From DATKKX01 sp035542775 (GTDB lineage: Bacteria; Planctomycetota; Phycisphaerae; UBA1845; UTPLA1), in NCBI GenBank assembly GCA_035542775.1, contig DATKKX010000052.1:1-6302 (forward strand): a stretch of 6,302 nucleotides of DNA, read 5' to 3'. Within the stretch, counting starts at the first letter, position 1, and every line of letters begins with the position of its first letter. This document shows, piece by piece, positions 5,840 to 6,302 of the stretch. The notes under the pieces are model-generated. The model was not told where the DNA came from, ran no database searches, and saw only the letters and a program-made list of their open reading frames with translations. A program made the translations under genes and the position numbers.

Positions 5840-6302
5840 CCCTTCGTACTCCGCGTACGTCTTCGCCGTCTCCCACACCCGCACCCGCCGCAGTCGCGCC
5901 GGCAACAACTTGTCGGCCAGCAGATCCCAGACCGTTCGGGCGATGTTCTCCACCGACGGATTGACCTCCGCGAACTCGGCCGTGTCCGAGTTCAGATGCT
6001 TGTGATCGAACCGGTCGATGATCTCCCGCTTCACCACCGCCTCGAACGCCGGCAGCGCCGCCACCCGGCCGGTCTTCTCCGACACTGCGCCCGCGATGGT
6101 CACCTCCACGCGGTAGTTGTGCCCGTGACCGTTGGGATTGTTGCACTTGCCGAATACCTCGCGGTTTTCCTCCTCCGACAGATTCGGTACGTGCAGCCGG
6201 TGCGACGCGGAGAACTCGAAGGTTTGCGTTAACTCGACCATGGCAGGATCTCCGGGATAGACGGCGTAATGCAGGTGCGGCGTGGTCCACAGGGCCAGCG
6301 AT
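5822..6302 (-). CDS. 6-pyruvoyltetrahydropterin synthase / 6-carboxytetrahydropterin synthase family protein, 5' end beyond window, probably two tandem domains
   Basis: From Met at 6241 the frame gives a complete PTPS/QueD domain of 139 residues. It has zinc ligands His14 (FSASHRL) and His39/His41 (GHGHNY), catalytic Cys33 in GKCNNPNGHGHNY, the Asp79-His80 pair (DHKHLN), PSVEN at 95-99, and the pterin-anchoring Glu124 in VWETAKTY. Members convert dihydroneopterin triphosphate to 6-pyruvoyl-tetrahydropterin (biopterin route) or 6-carboxy-tetrahydropterin (queuosine route). The Cys-x5-His-Gly-His spacing matches the animal PTPS type rather than the Cys-x3-His-Gly-His of E. coli QueD, so the product is open. 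GGAG eight bases before 6241 could start translation there. However, the frame is open to the window edge and the 20 residues upstream (LWTTPHLHYAVYPGD) copy the end of the domain (VWETAKTYAEYEGE). I therefore favour an internal Met and a larger two-domain protein. If so, the visible domain is the active one. Confidence 0.88.
   Translation of the reverse strand, partial: SLALWTTPHLHYAVYPGDPAMVELTQTFEFSASHRLHVPNLSEEENREVFGKCNNPNGHGHNYRVEVTIAGAVSEKTGRVAALPAFEAVVKREIIDRFDHKHLNSDTAEFAEVNPSVENIARTVWDLLADKLLPARLRRVRVWETAKTYAEYEGETPKS

Noticed and set aside
1..6302. CRISPR array, transposase, integrase, toxin-antitoxin or defence cassette
   Set aside because: I saw no direct repeats with spacers, no terminal inverted repeats, no transposase or nuclease motifs and no paired small toxin/antitoxin frames.

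Overview
The window is GC-rich (well over 60% by eye) and carries six protein-coding genes, two of them cut by the window edges. There are no RNA genes, no mobile element, no CRISPR array and no obvious phage genes. The best guess for the source is a planctomycete (Phycisphaerae-like) or related bacterium. This rests on a tandem-domain PTPS/QueD-type protein, a GT39-like enzyme with a TPR-like tail, a HEAT-repeat/membrane protein pair and TTGACC-type promoters. It is an inference from family resemblance, not a proven assignment.

Left third, minus strand: a large polytopic membrane glycosyltransferase of the ArnT/PMT_2 (GT39-like) type fills positions 1-1510 and runs off the left edge. Upstream of it on the same strand lies a small membrane-anchored protein of unknown function (1741-2109). 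A 7-bp perfect hairpin follows that small gene, and a weak candidate promoter sits between the two genes.

Centre, plus strand: a 243-bp divergent spacer with several dyads separates the small gene from a 660-residue HEAT-repeat protein (2353-4335, GTG start). Its stop overlaps, as GTGA, the start of a 150-residue protein with one membrane helix (4332-4784). The two are almost certainly translated together: a cytosolic helical-repeat scaffold and a membrane protein with a cytoplasmic helical domain.

Right third: a well-formed promoter (TTGACC-N18-TATGAT) precedes a 210-residue putative lipoprotein (5051-5683). Converging on it from the right edge is a PTPS/QueD-family gene (minus strand, 5822 to beyond the edge). 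Its reading frame stays open upstream of the apparent start, and the upstream residues resemble the end of a PTPS domain. The gene is therefore probably a tandem two-domain protein whose first domain has lost the pterin-anchoring glutamate. The convergent spacer holds a nested inverted repeat, and an 8-bp-periodic TTTC repeat straddles the PTPS stop codon.

I found no convincing new defence or mobile system. The most notable items are the tandem PTPS protein, the HEAT/membrane pair and the two small DNA structures in the convergent spacer. The genes do not form one obvious pathway.
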